A stretch of 64,000 nucleotides of DNA. Origin: Bacteroidales bacterium UBA1715 (GTDB lineage Bacteria > Bacteroidota > Bacteroidia > Bacteroidales > UBA1715). Where the stretch lies: positions 16,861-80,860 of the forward strand of contig DCIX01000035.1 in the NCBI GenBank assembly GCA_002317135.1, read 5' to 3'. Shown here piece by piece: positions 44,738 to 52,995 of the stretch (position 1 is its first letter; each line of letters opens with the position of its first letter). The notes beneath the pieces were generated by a model that did no database searches, was not told where the DNA came from, and worked only from the letters and a program-made list of their open reading frames with translations. Position numbers and translations under genes: made by a program.

Positions 44738-45391
44738 ATGATAAACGTTGTATTAATTGGAATTCATCGCTTGCAGGACGAAAGTATTGCTATGCTTATA
44801 GAGTCTAATCCAGACTTTAAAGTGCTTGATATTCATACTCGTACAAGCGATTTCCTACATAAATCATACGAAGAACCTATTCATGTTGTTGTTAAAAATA
44901 TCCCTAAAATCACTAGTGAGGATATAGAGGATGTTGAAAATATTCAAAGGCAACATGCGAAGGCTAAGGTGCTGATTATTTCGTATTCCGAAAATGAGGA
45001 AACCATTTTCAATATTATAAAGGTTGGTGCCAAAGGTTTTCTTTCTCACGACGCAAGTCGACAGGATTTATTTGAAGCAATCTATTCATTACGAAATGGT
45101 TATGATTATTTTAGCAAATGTATCACCAATATCTTGTTGAATAGATATGTGTCTTCGATTCAGAACAATGAAAAACCAGAAAACGAGCAAGTAAACGAAT
45201 TAAGCTCCCGTGAAATAGAGATTCTTTCGCTGTGGGGAAGTAGTTATACGAATCCGGAAATTGCTGATGCACTACATATTAGTATTCGTACGGTGGAAAC
45301 ACACAAAACGCATATTATGCAAAAACTCAACCTTAAAACTCAGGTTGACTTGATTAAATATGCAATCCGAAATAATATTATCGATTTGTAA
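44738..45391 (+). CDS. LuxR/NarL-type regulator with degenerate receiver domain
   Basis: A 217-residue protein. The C-terminal HTH is standard (LSSREIEILSLWGSSYTNPE, IADALHISIRTVETHKTHI). The N-terminal receiver lacks phosphorylation residues: the usual acidic pair after strand 1 is replaced (VVLIGIHRL), the phospho-Asp position reads VVVKNIPK (Asn), and the Lys of the last strand is absent (KGFLSHDAS). It therefore probably works without phosphorylation, perhaps through contact with the multidomain protein encoded 3 bp upstream. Followed by a strong terminator. Confidence 0.88.
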   Translation: MINVVLIGIHRLQDESIAMLIESNPDFKVLDIHTRTSDFLHKSYEEPIHVVVKNIPKITSEDIEDVENIQRQHAKAKVLIISYSENEETIFNIIKVGAKGFLSHDASRQDLFEAIYSLRNGYDYFSKCITNILLNRYVSSIQNNEKPENEQVNELSSREIEILSLWGSSYTNPEIADALHISIRTVETHKTHIMQKLNLKTQVDLIKYAIRNNIIDL

Positions 45392-45410
45392 TTTGGGTTT
45401 ATGAAAACAC

Positions 45411-45440
45411 AAAAAGGCGATGCATGCATCGCCTTTTTTT
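45411..45440 (+). terminator. Terminator after the LuxR-type gene
   Basis: Stem aaaaaggcgatgca / tgcatcgccttttt with a T-run; 20 bp after the stop. Confidence 0.88.
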
Positions 45441-45471
45441 ATATATTTGCACAACACAATAGCTAATAATT

Positions 45472-45609
45472 ATGAAAGAGACAAAGAAAAACAATGTTGT
45501 ACAAGAAACTACCGTTTCTTACGAATCCAGATTACAGAAAAATTTCTTCTATTATCTTAAAAATCAAGAATATAACCCCCAAATCAAAAAATCCACTTTT
45601 ATAAATTAA
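45472..45609 (+). CDS. Small ORF (45 aa) at the prophage boundary
   Basis: A 45-residue reading frame (MKETKKNNVVQE ..., ending KSTFIN) preceded by TATATTTG at 45442-45449, a plausible -7 element 23 bp upstream. It contains SYESRLQKNFFYYLKNQ, which looks like the helical start of a larger protein. I do not recognise it. It may be a genuine small gene or the 5' remnant of a host gene cut by prophage insertion, since the prophage begins within 90 bp of its end. Confidence 0.4.
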   Translation: MKETKKNNVVQETTVSYESRLQKNFFYYLKNQEYNPQIKKSTFIN

Positions 45610-45633
45610 AAAGTACATTTTTGAACAAAAAAC

Positions 45634-45660
45634 AAAGGCAACTATATTGTAGTTGCCTTT
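45634..45660 (-). terminator. Terminator of the prophage tail operon
   Basis: An 11-bp stem (aaaggcaacta / tagttgccttt), loop tattg, followed on the minus strand by a T-rich run, about 40 bp after the last tail gene. Confidence 0.8.
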
Positions 45661-45698
45661 ATTCTTTTAACACCCTTTAATCAATGTTCAAATAACGA

Positions 45699-46496
45699 TT
45701 AAATTGTCACATTCCAATTTTTCCCCTTTGCTATTGCTATATCATTTGAGGTCAATAGTCCAAACGTGTTCGACGACAATTTCAATGTTGCCGAAGTTCT
45801 GCCTGTTTTGTCGGCGAGTGCCTTTATCAATACCAATGCCGAAGCACGCGTAAGTGGTGACTGGTTAACGTGAAATTTATCGGTGTCTATAGTTCCACAC
45901 TGACTTATCGTAGTTAGAGCGGAACACATTCCGAACGGACTGCTTCCTATGTATGCCGTTGATGGGAACTGAGGCAGTTTCACCGTTTCAAGAGCCGTGC
46001 AGCCATACAACATTGTAGCAAATCCGTGGTTCGTCACCGAAGCCATAACGTGACTTGTGTCGAGCATTGACATATCCAAAGAAATTAAAGCCTCACATGA
46101 ATTAAAAATCTGACCTATGTCAGTTGGTTTTGCATGTTGTAAGCCTTTAAGATTAACTCCATTTAATTCGTTCAAATTCTTGCACATCCACGCCATATTT
46201 GTTATACGTGACGAATCTGCTACATGCGAAAAATTAACATATACAATAGCAAAGTTGTTTGAACGCTCGTTGTTGTCGCCTGGATAAAACAATTTCTCCA
46301 GTGTTGTAGGTGAATCTTCTAAATCTATACGAAAATAGGCATTGGCGTTCGACTCTACGCCATTGTATGTCACACCTCCGTCAAGCGAGTAGTATATTGT
46401 GTGATGAGCCGTGTTGGTATAACCTTCAATATAACTCTCAGTTGGAACTTTTCTCTTGGCCACTTTTGCCAACAACATTCTCCTAAACGTACTCAT
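45699..46496 (-). CDS. BspA-like leucine-rich-repeat protein in tail-fibre locus
   Basis: A 265-residue protein whose centre carries the BspA/DUF285 repeat pattern (MAWMCKNLNEL, GQIFNSCEALISLDMSMLDTSHV, MLYGCTALETVKLP). The ends lack such repeats. It is the last gene of the tail operon, 2 bp after the fibre gene, so it is probably a fibre tip, receptor-binding accessory or fibre chaperone. BspA-like repeats elsewhere mediate adhesion in Bacteroidales. No signal peptide is seen, as expected for a virion part. Confidence 0.75.
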   Translation of the reverse strand: MSTFRRMLLAKVAKRKVPTESYIEGYTNTAHHTIYYSLDGGVTYNGVESNANAYFRIDLEDSPTTLEKLFYPGDNNERSNNFAIVYVNFSHVADSSRITNMAWMCKNLNELNGVNLKGLQHAKPTDIGQIFNSCEALISLDMSMLDTSHVMASVTNHGFATMLYGCTALETVKLPQFPSTAYIGSSPFGMCSALTTISQCGTIDTDKFHVNQSPLTRASALVLIKALADKTGRTSATLKLSSNTFGLLTSNDIAIAKGKNWNVTI

Positions 46497-46498
46497 AG

Positions 46499-48181
46499 CT
46501 ATGCCATTTTAACAACAACACCAAAACCGTTACAAATACTAAACTGATACACGCCACCAGCTTCTAAATCTGTATCGCCGTTCATGGTAACGCTTGCCGG
46601 GAAAGCAACCGTAAAAGCACCATTTGCGTCAACAATAAACTGGCCATTGAACTCTGGAGCAGTTCCTTCTGTGATTGCCGGCAACGAAAGAACCAGGTCT
46701 TCTGTAAGAACGCCAAAATCACTGAATCCTCCAGCGGCAAGTTCTGTCTGCCGTGATTTGGTTGGTGCAATAATGCCAGCCACATCAGCAGCCAACAAAC
46801 CGATAGAGTTCCCAAACTCTCCTCTCAACGTGCCAGACATTGAGCCAACAGCAGCGGCGATTTCACCAGCCACGGCGGCAGACAAATCTATAACACCATC
46901 CTCATTTGCCGAAATAGTTCCATTGGTAACTTTAACATCCGGGGCATAAATCTGAATAATATCGTCTGGTGACGAGTAATAGCCTGCTTCATGTGGCTCG
47001 TTCCAAATATTTAGAACACCCATACACCAACCCGAGTTCTTGGTAAAACCAGAACCACGATTTATTTTTGTTGCACCGTGTACAATTCCATCAAGCTTTG
47101 TCTTATCATGGGAACTCATCATTCCATTGGAAGTTCGAGTGGCAAGATCTATATTTACCTTTCCGCTTTCAAGTCGTGAGACAAAATAGTAACCAATCTG
47201 AACACGTCCAGCAGACACTGCCGTATCAAAGTCTTCGTCACTTGTGTATGAATATTGCACATTGTTTGAATCAACAGCAGCAATCCATAAATCCGCAACA
47301 TTAATAGTATCTATGTACAAATTGTCGCCTACACGGTAAACTTCTACTGATGCTGTGTTCAATGCAGTAACCAAGGCTTGAATGTCGATGAACGATGCCG
47401 CCCTCGAAGCACCAAGTGCCATTTGGCGGATGTCGTTGTGGGCATCTTCAGATACATTGTGATTTGCAATCATGGCAGGAGCATCTGGCACTTCTGTTTT
47501 TCTTGCTATTGTTTCTGGAATAAATTTTTCGTCTAATTGTTTTATAATTGTGCCACCACTACCAATTTCTTCTATATAAAAATAAACTGTTCCATCTCCA
47601 CCATTTTCTTGATACTGAATGCCTGTTGAATAGTAGTTAATATACTTATCGCCAAGATTCTTACCAGTTCCCTCTAATAAAATTCCAGGAAGAGGTTGGC
47701 CATAGGTAGGTTGGTATCTTATGCATTCTTTATTTTCATAAATAGTATCATCTATTTTTACATTATAAAACTTTCCAATTTCTATAGGAAAATCACCAGC
47801 ATTACCATTTTTCCTTGCTGTTGGGTTTTCAAAAGATTTAAGTTTTACTGTTTCTTCATAGCAAATTCTATTCTTTATATAATCATCAGCTGTTTCGTCA
47901 TTTTGAGACCAGTCTGATTGTGGAATAACAATATTCACACTTTTGTCTGTCTTTTCTACAGGAGTTCCGTTTACAGTAACATTTTCAATCGAATTTTCTA
48001 ATGCTGTTGTAACGCTTTCTTGTAATTGATTAAGCGTTTCTCCCAAATGTTCCACCTTCTCTTGTGGAATCGTTTCATCCTTGTGTACATACGAGTCAAA
48101 GACATCTGAAAATTGTTGTTGGGTTGGTTTCGCACCTCGAGTAAACCAACTTTTTATTGTTTGCAGTGTTTGTTTTGCCAT
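46499..48181 (-). CDS. Phage tail fibre protein
   Basis: A 560-residue protein. The N-terminus (WFTRGAKPTQQQFSDVFDSYVHKDETIP) is the form common to fibre proteins of Bacteroidales phages. It is followed by a coiled-coil stretch (VEHLGETLNQLQESVTTALE), beta-rich shaft regions and a C-terminal domain (AFTVAFPASVTMNGDTDLEAGGVYQFSI). Located between the collar-domain gene and the LRR gene. Likely determines or supports host binding; trimerisation is expected for such fibres. Confidence 0.82.
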   Translation of the reverse strand: MAKQTLQTIKSWFTRGAKPTQQQFSDVFDSYVHKDETIPQEKVEHLGETLNQLQESVTTALENSIENVTVNGTPVEKTDKSVNIVIPQSDWSQNDETADDYIKNRICYEETVKLKSFENPTARKNGNAGDFPIEIGKFYNVKIDDTIYENKECIRYQPTYGQPLPGILLEGTGKNLGDKYINYYSTGIQYQENGGDGTVYFYIEEIGSGGTIIKQLDEKFIPETIARKTEVPDAPAMIANHNVSEDAHNDIRQMALGASRAASFIDIQALVTALNTASVEVYRVGDNLYIDTINVADLWIAAVDSNNVQYSYTSDEDFDTAVSAGRVQIGYYFVSRLESGKVNIDLATRTSNGMMSSHDKTKLDGIVHGATKINRGSGFTKNSGWCMGVLNIWNEPHEAGYYSSPDDIIQIYAPDVKVTNGTISANEDGVIDLSAAVAGEIAAAVGSMSGTLRGEFGNSIGLLAADVAGIIAPTKSRQTELAAGGFSDFGVLTEDLVLSLPAITEGTAPEFNGQFIVDANGAFTVAFPASVTMNGDTDLEAGGVYQFSICNGFGVVVKMA

Positions 48182-48193
48182 AATCGTAAATTA

Positions 48194-49021
48194 TTATATG
48201 GTTTTTATAATAAATGCTAATACATAATACGGTGGACGGTTATCAAAAGCATAACGATCGTTAGTAATGCCTGGTAAATAATCATTTTGGTCAATTTCAA
48301 ATCCATCTGGTAAATTGCCATTATTACGACGAACAGAGTATTTCTCTCCTCCAAATTCCCCAATTTCGTTATAATCATCATCTGATGGATCATATCCAAC
48401 TATAAATTTCCCTCGCAAATCAGGCGTTCCATTTTCTCCATCACACAAAGCATAACCTGTAGGAATATTATCGATTGAACCGCTCCACATAATAATTGCA
48501 CCTTTAGGAACTCTTTCTTCGTATGCTGGTTTTATTAACGATGCAATTTCAATACCATCTAATTTGATACAATCGGTATAGGATATTGTCTTTATTGTTC
48601 CTGGGTAAGGAGTAGTAACGGTATGATTTGGCGGTGTACCTATGTATGCTTTTCTTGGTACCACATGGTGTAGAATTCTTACATCATTAAAAACCTCGCC
48701 TAAAGCGTTAATTGATTCTTTTGTTTCAACTAAATCAAGCTTTGTTATGTTAATATCTGAAAACGCATCAATGCTCACTGCAACTTCAACCAATTCTCCA
48801 TCAAAAATCATTAAACCATTTTCTGATGGTGCAGAGATGCCATGATATAGAGGCAATTTTATCATCACATTTCGACCGAAAACTGTCGTTATTTTTTCCA
48901 CAAGCAAAATCTGATTTTGCATAAAATCAACAGTATCTGTTGATAAAGGAAAACTACCTTGGGGATTCTTAAAAAGTTGTTTGTTCATAATTTTATTGTA
49001 TTGTTGCCACGCGACTTGCAA
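48194..49021 (-). CDS. Tail-collar domain fibre protein
   Basis: A 275-residue protein. The C-terminal half is a phage tail collar domain (PKGAIIMWSGSIDNIPTGYA, LCDGENGTPDLRGKFIVGYD), ending in the usual RPPYYVLAFIIKT. The N-terminal half is beta-rich. Such proteins form short fibres or needle tips near the baseplate. The start overlaps the preceding gene by 29 bp. Confidence 0.87.
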   Translation of the reverse strand: MQVAWQQYNKIMNKQLFKNPQGSFPLSTDTVDFMQNQILLVEKITTVFGRNVMIKLPLYHGISAPSENGLMIFDGELVEVAVSIDAFSDINITKLDLVETKESINALGEVFNDVRILHHVVPRKAYIGTPPNHTVTTPYPGTIKTISYTDCIKLDGIEIASLIKPAYEERVPKGAIIMWSGSIDNIPTGYALCDGENGTPDLRGKFIVGYDPSDDDYNEIGEFGGEKYSVRRNNGNLPDGFEIDQNDYLPGITNDRYAFDNRPPYYVLAFIIKTI

Positions 49022-49478
49022 GGCGATATTTGTTTACAATTGTTTTTACTATCGTTTTATCTGATTCGCTAATTGCACTGGGACATATTACCGTAAATCC
49101 GTCATTTACTCTGTTGATAACATCATCGTCATAAATTCTTTTATCTCCATTGTCGATTATTATTGGAATTTCTGTTGCACGAAACCCGTCTTCATCGTAT
49201 GTCAGCAAGTAATTCCCTTCTATAATTGTGTCGCATATTTCAAAGCCATCATTTGAAGAGCAACCCCAAAAATCGTTCAAATACGCTTTCAAAGAACATA
49301 CTTGAGGTGTTACTTGAAGAGAGCGTAAATTGTATTTTCTGCATTTCAAAAGACAATCTCTTAATATAGTTAATTGAGAGACTGAAGCATTGAGAAATGC
49401 AAAAATGATTTTTTTCCGCAAAGCATGTGGTAATAATAAAAGAACCAATTTTTTAAAATCAATAAGATACGTTTTCAT
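48993..49478 (-). CDS. Baseplate-distal tail protein (Mu gp48 position)
   Basis: A 161-residue protein between the baseplate J-like protein and the collar fibre, the position of Mu gp48/P2 gpI. Visible pieces are HALRKKIIFAFLNASVSQL and LKAYLNDFWGC. Family identity is from position, not sequence, so the call is tentative. It overlaps both neighbours by 20-29 bp. Confidence 0.6.
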   Translation of the reverse strand: MKTYLIDFKKLVLLLLPHALRKKIIFAFLNASVSQLTILRDCLLKCRKYNLRSLQVTPQVCSLKAYLNDFWGCSSNDGFEICDTIIEGNYLLTYDEDGFRATEIPIIIDNGDKRIYDDDVINRVNDGFTVICPSAISESDKTIVKTIVNKYRLASRVATIQ

Positions 49479-50316
49479 AAGGAATATATTCTATTGTGGT
49501 ACTTTCTGTGTCAAACTCATAATAACCAGAAAATGGTTTTTCGTAAGCATCGTCAAGGATTTTGTAATACGAGGTGGCAACCGATGTGGAAACCGAAACT
49601 AATTCTGGCATAACAACACCTTCTACTTGTTGCAAAGCATCAACTAAATCAACCTTGCGAAATTCTCCATTAAAAGGTAAATTCTCAACATATTGCTGTA
49701 TAGCATCAATAACTGGCGTTCCGCCTTGTAATGAGTTCCCATTTGACTGTAATATCATAGGGTTGTAAAAAATTCTCAAACTCATTTTTATTTTGTCAGC
49801 ATTCGCATTGCGTACAACAATTCGTACACCTGCATCTTTAATTTCTGCCAAATATTCTGTCAATGCCTGTTGTTGTTCCTCTGAAATTGGTTTGTGACCA
49901 CTTCCTGCTACTTTTATATACAATGTTGCATTTTGTTCGCTTGCGGCTGCATATTTTACTATTTGTCTGTCCTCAATTTCCTTTTCTGTCAAACCTTCGT
50001 CGCTATATCTGTCAGTATCTTCTATTAGTGACTGACCAAATCGGAAATCCTTTACCTTGTTCACATACCAACGCAACGAGTGAGGTTTCATTTCGTCTAT
50101 GTAGTTCGTAACTTCTGTTTTGTGGGTGTCGAAAAGTTTCTCAACTGTCCAGGCACAAAATGCAAACACATAAAATAGAATGCTTTCGATGCTTGCTTTT
50201 GAAAATTGTTCTTCGAAAGTCTTAGTCGAGTCCAATCCGTATTTTTCAACAACAGTAGAATTTGATATAAATTCTGCTGTCATTTCGTCTTTTATTTCTT
50301 TTACTGTTCTTGCCAT
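49459..50316 (-). CDS. Baseplate J-like protein
   Basis: A 285-residue protein with the baseplate J/gp47 pattern: a helical N-terminal part (SIESILFYVFAFCAWTVEKLFDTH), a central acidic stretch with a glycine-bearing strand (LYIKVAGSGHKPISEEQ), and a C-terminal part (VRIVVRNANADKIKMSL, DAIQQYVENLPFNGEFRKVDL). Builds the baseplate wedge that anchors tail fibres. In Mu the same order is found (J before gp48). Confidence 0.88.
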   Translation of the reverse strand: MARTVKEIKDEMTAEFISNSTVVEKYGLDSTKTFEEQFSKASIESILFYVFAFCAWTVEKLFDTHKTEVTNYIDEMKPHSLRWYVNKVKDFRFGQSLIEDTDRYSDEGLTEKEIEDRQIVKYAAASEQNATLYIKVAGSGHKPISEEQQQALTEYLAEIKDAGVRIVVRNANADKIKMSLRIFYNPMILQSNGNSLQGGTPVIDAIQQYVENLPFNGEFRKVDLVDALQQVEGVVMPELVSVSTSVATSYYKILDDAYEKPFSGYYEFDTESTTIEYIPYENVSY

Positions 50317-50318
50317 AT

Positions 50319-50612
50319 CTAACTAATTATAAAATCATACTCAATGCCCCAGAACTCAATGCCTTCGCCTTCAATCGTTTCATTGTACTGTTCTGCAGTT
50401 ATTGCAGTTGCAGGAAACACGTTGTCTGCTGCATATTGTCGCACAATCTGTTTTTCGGCAACGTCTGGCAGTTCCAGAACCTGACCATTCACGAGCTCGT
50501 CACTCAAAGCAAGTCCGTTCATCAACGCCAACTCGAAAGCAGACTCTGCATTGCCACACATCTGCAACGCAATGTCGAATAGCGATTGTCCGTTTTTTAC
50601 TGTCGTGTTCAT
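50319..50612 (-). CDS. LysM-like tail protein (P2 gpX-like)
   Basis: A 97-residue protein opening with NTTVKNGQSLFDIALQMCGN and LVNGQVLELPD, the short LysM pattern of small phage tail proteins. It lies directly before the baseplate J-like gene. Such proteins sit at the hub and may contact peptidoglycan or cap the tail tube. Confidence 0.7.
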   Translation of the reverse strand: MNTTVKNGQSLFDIALQMCGNAESAFELALMNGLALSDELVNGQVLELPDVAEKQIVRQYAADNVFPATAITAEQYNETIEGEGIEFWGIEYDFIIS

Positions 50613-50929
50613 TTGTACTGAGCCTCAATTGTTATGTTTCCGTTTATCCTATCTATTCGTGCAGTACGAACATCCATATTGTCGCGTGATAGGTTCACGC
50701 GAATTGAGTGTTCCCACTGTGCAATATCGTTGTCGTTCACCATATCTTCTACACCTACGCCAAGCATAGGATTTTCTTTGAACTCGCCAGCGTGCGAAAT
50801 CAAAATCAATGCTTCGTTTTGATATATTGTGTCACCAATAATCAATCCTTCGGTAATCAAACCAAGAGAATTGCGTTTTGGCTGAACCATTGCATCGTAT
50901 ATCGTACTATCTAAGCAAATTCCTTTCAT
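50609..50929 (-). CDS. Baseplate wedge-like protein (gp25/gp46-like)
   Basis: A 106-residue protein. The central NPMLGVGVEDMVNDND followed by WEHSIRVNLSRDNM and a closing beta strand resembles the gp25/Mu gp46 baseplate proteins in size and position. The assignment is by synteny and short-motif likeness. Overlaps the LysM gene by 4 bp. Confidence 0.62.
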   Translation of the reverse strand: MKGICLDSTIYDAMVQPKRNSLGLITEGLIIGDTIYQNEALILISHAGEFKENPMLGVGVEDMVNDNDIAQWEHSIRVNLSRDNMDVRTARIDRINGNITIEAQYK

Positions 50930-50930
50930 A

Positions 50931-51452
50931 TCAATGTTTTATTTTTGTGTCTTCCATATCTGAAAAAGAAATTGTTTTTCCTATCATTTTTCTATTAAAT
51001 TCTTGTGCTCCAACCTCACCACTTGCCGCCGTACTTGCACCAACACTTGTAAGCCCCGTTGCAATAGCAGATTTCAGGGATTCGCAATAATCTTTCAAAG
51101 ACTTCAGGTTATTCTTCAATTCCTCAATTTTAACCAATCCGCCAAGATTGCCGCCGTTGATTGTAATTGATTCTATTTCAGAAAATGAAACGACCATAAG
51201 CTGTGTTTTGTCGCCATATAAATCGGCAACCATAACTTTAGATCCAGCTTTCGGTTTTATGCGAAGTTTATTTGTATTGTCGTCAACAATGGCACCAGTT
51301 CTCACGCCAGAAAGTTGCAAACCGTCAATATCAACAACGCATTCGTCGTCTGATGCAGAAACAACATCGGCAACATAAAACATTCCTTGTAGAGTTCCTC
51401 CTTCTCTCGCAATCTGCTGAATTGCTTCCTTTATATCACGCTCTTTCGACAT
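50931..51452 (-). CDS. Baseplate assembly protein V-like (gp45-like)
   Basis: A 173-residue protein. The first 100 residues form a likely OB-fold (YVADVVSASDDECVVDIDGL, KPKAGSKVMVADLYGD). The C-terminal half has a helical segment (EELKNNLKSLKDYCESLK). This is the size and place of Mu gp45/P2 gpV, the membrane-piercing spike. It lacks an obvious His-x-His metal tip motif. Confidence 0.65.
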   Translation of the reverse strand: MSKERDIKEAIQQIAREGGTLQGMFYVADVVSASDDECVVDIDGLQLSGVRTGAIVDDNTNKLRIKPKAGSKVMVADLYGDKTQLMVVSFSEIESITINGGNLGGLVKIEELKNNLKSLKDYCESLKSAIATGLTSVGASTAASGEVGAQEFNRKMIGKTISFSDMEDTKIKH

Positions 51453-51453
51453 A

Positions 51454-52419
51454 CTAAATTCGTTTTCCTAATTGAACAATTCGTTTCCCTCCGTTTTGGC
51501 TGAAATCAACCGTCACGGCTGTTACATAGTATGTGCCTTCTTTGTATTCATAGTCGGCATCTTTTATAGTTGCTTTGTAGCCTGCGTCGCAGTATGGGAA
51601 CAACCAACTCGTAATGTTTCCCTCGTAACCATCGTAGCAATACGATTCATATTCGTTTTTTGCCAACAACTTTAAACTGGCAACATCTGCAGTTCCACCT
51701 CGTTTTTTCTTCACGGTTCCGCCCGTGTCGCCGTATTCCACCGTTTTCTTGTGACCTTTTGCGTCGGTGTATTCAATCTTCACCAAGGTCTTTCGGTCGT
51801 CTTTCTTCACATATTTCAAATCGTTGCCATCGCGATCGATGTTCTTTTGGAAGTCGTACACCACCGAACCGAATATCTCGGAATACTGCGGATGCACGTG
51901 CAGCACATTGTCTTTCATATACACGTTTGGCTTAGCCTCGTCCTGAATCTTTTTAAGCACGTCGAACGCGGTGGCATTGCTGAACACGAACTTGTCGTAG
52001 CTGAAACTATAGTTGCAATCTATCTTAATTGCAATGCCTTTCTGCTTGCGAACCTCGTTGACGCACATCTGTAGCAATGTTTTTACCGATGGCGATTGTA
52101 TTTCCTGGTCTTTCATCGGAACACGGAATAGAAACAGTGCATCCTCGCATTCCAACGTAAGACTTCCGCCATCGGTTTTAACGGTTTTTAAATAGCCTTC
52201 AAATTCTTTTTGAAGTTTGTCTCCATAACCAAGAGAAATGCTTACAGCATCGCCTTTTGTCAACTTGCTTTCAACCTCAATAGTCTTATTTATAACAGTA
52301 GCAGGAAGAACTATTTCGGCAGTGTCGGCAAGGTTTTCGACTGAACGTACAACCTTAACACTCTCAACCATTGCGAGCTTGTATTTACCTATCGATATGT
52401 CCCAAGTCAATCGTTTCAT
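51454..52419 (-). CDS. Phage tail hub protein (gp44/gpD-like)
   Basis: A 321-residue beta-rich protein with the gpD/gp44 pattern: N-terminal split barrel (AEIVLPATVINK, GDAVSISLGYGDKLQKEFEGY), a central helical/TPQ-type segment (TLLQMCVNEVRKQKG) and repeat strands towards the C-terminus. Located between the N-like protein and the spike-like protein, as in Mu. Forms the central hub of the baseplate. Confidence 0.82.
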   Translation of the reverse strand: MKRLTWDISIGKYKLAMVESVKVVRSVENLADTAEIVLPATVINKTIEVESKLTKGDAVSISLGYGDKLQKEFEGYLKTVKTDGGSLTLECEDALFLFRVPMKDQEIQSPSVKTLLQMCVNEVRKQKGIAIKIDCNYSFSYDKFVFSNATAFDVLKKIQDEAKPNVYMKDNVLHVHPQYSEIFGSVVYDFQKNIDRDGNDLKYVKKDDRKTLVKIEYTDAKGHKKTVEYGDTGGTVKKKRGGTADVASLKLLAKNEYESYCYDGYEGNITSWLFPYCDAGYKATIKDADYEYKEGTYYVTAVTVDFSQNGGKRIVQLGKRI

Positions 52420-52991
52420 TTTGGGTTCGTTAAAATTGGATAGTCTTCGTCGCTGTAGCCTTTTATTGTAAACTGATAGTTTCCTTCACCTTTCGTAAAT
52501 GGAAAATCGAAAGTTTCGATTGCCAAATAGTTTATATTGTAAGTATCATTTAGATACGGACAAATTATTTTAACCGCCTCTTCTGACTCGCAAATATCAC
52601 GGATACTCTTTAATTCTTCTGTATCAGGAAGATTAAGCAGCACACCAGTAATCGTAACGTCAAAATCATCACGGCTCCAAAACTCCTTTATACTTCCATG
52701 ATTGCGTGATTTAGCAACATAACGACGTACAATGTTGTTCTTACCGCTAACGCTAATCAATGGATCAACAGGAATTTTCCAAGTCGTTTCCTTTGTTGGA
52801 GAACTAAGTTCAACAGGATTAACAAAACGATTCCTATCAAGTACAAATTCTGACTCTGTGATGTTCCTTTTCGTTTCAATTCGTATCAATTGATTTGGAT
52901 CTACTACCTGCTGAAATGGAACAACAGGTTGCAGCACATTGTAACCGAATGCGAACTGATGCGATTGATATGGATTGATTTTATCTGCCAT
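52416..52991 (-). CDS. Tail protein, DUF6046-like (Mu gp43 position)
   Basis: A 191-residue protein with a conserved-looking core (GKNNIVRRYVAKSRNHGSIKE, VTITGVLLNLPDTEE, LAIETFDFPFTKGEGNYQF). I associate this pattern with DUF6046 proteins of Bacteroidales phages; the link is from memory, not a search. It sits between tape measure and hub, where Mu has gp43/N. Four bp overlap with the hub gene. Confidence 0.6.
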   Translation of the reverse strand: MADKINPYQSHQFAFGYNVLQPVVPFQQVVDPNQLIRIETKRNITESEFVLDRNRFVNPVELSSPTKETTWKIPVDPLISVSGKNNIVRRYVAKSRNHGSIKEFWSRDDFDVTITGVLLNLPDTEELKSIRDICESEEAVKIICPYLNDTYNINYLAIETFDFPFTKGEGNYQFTIKGYSDEDYPILTNPK

Positions 52992-52995
52992 AGAA

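Noticed and set aside
45610..45700. Exact left end of the prophage
   Set aside because: No Mu-type terminal repeat or target duplication could be recognised, and the other end is outside the window.
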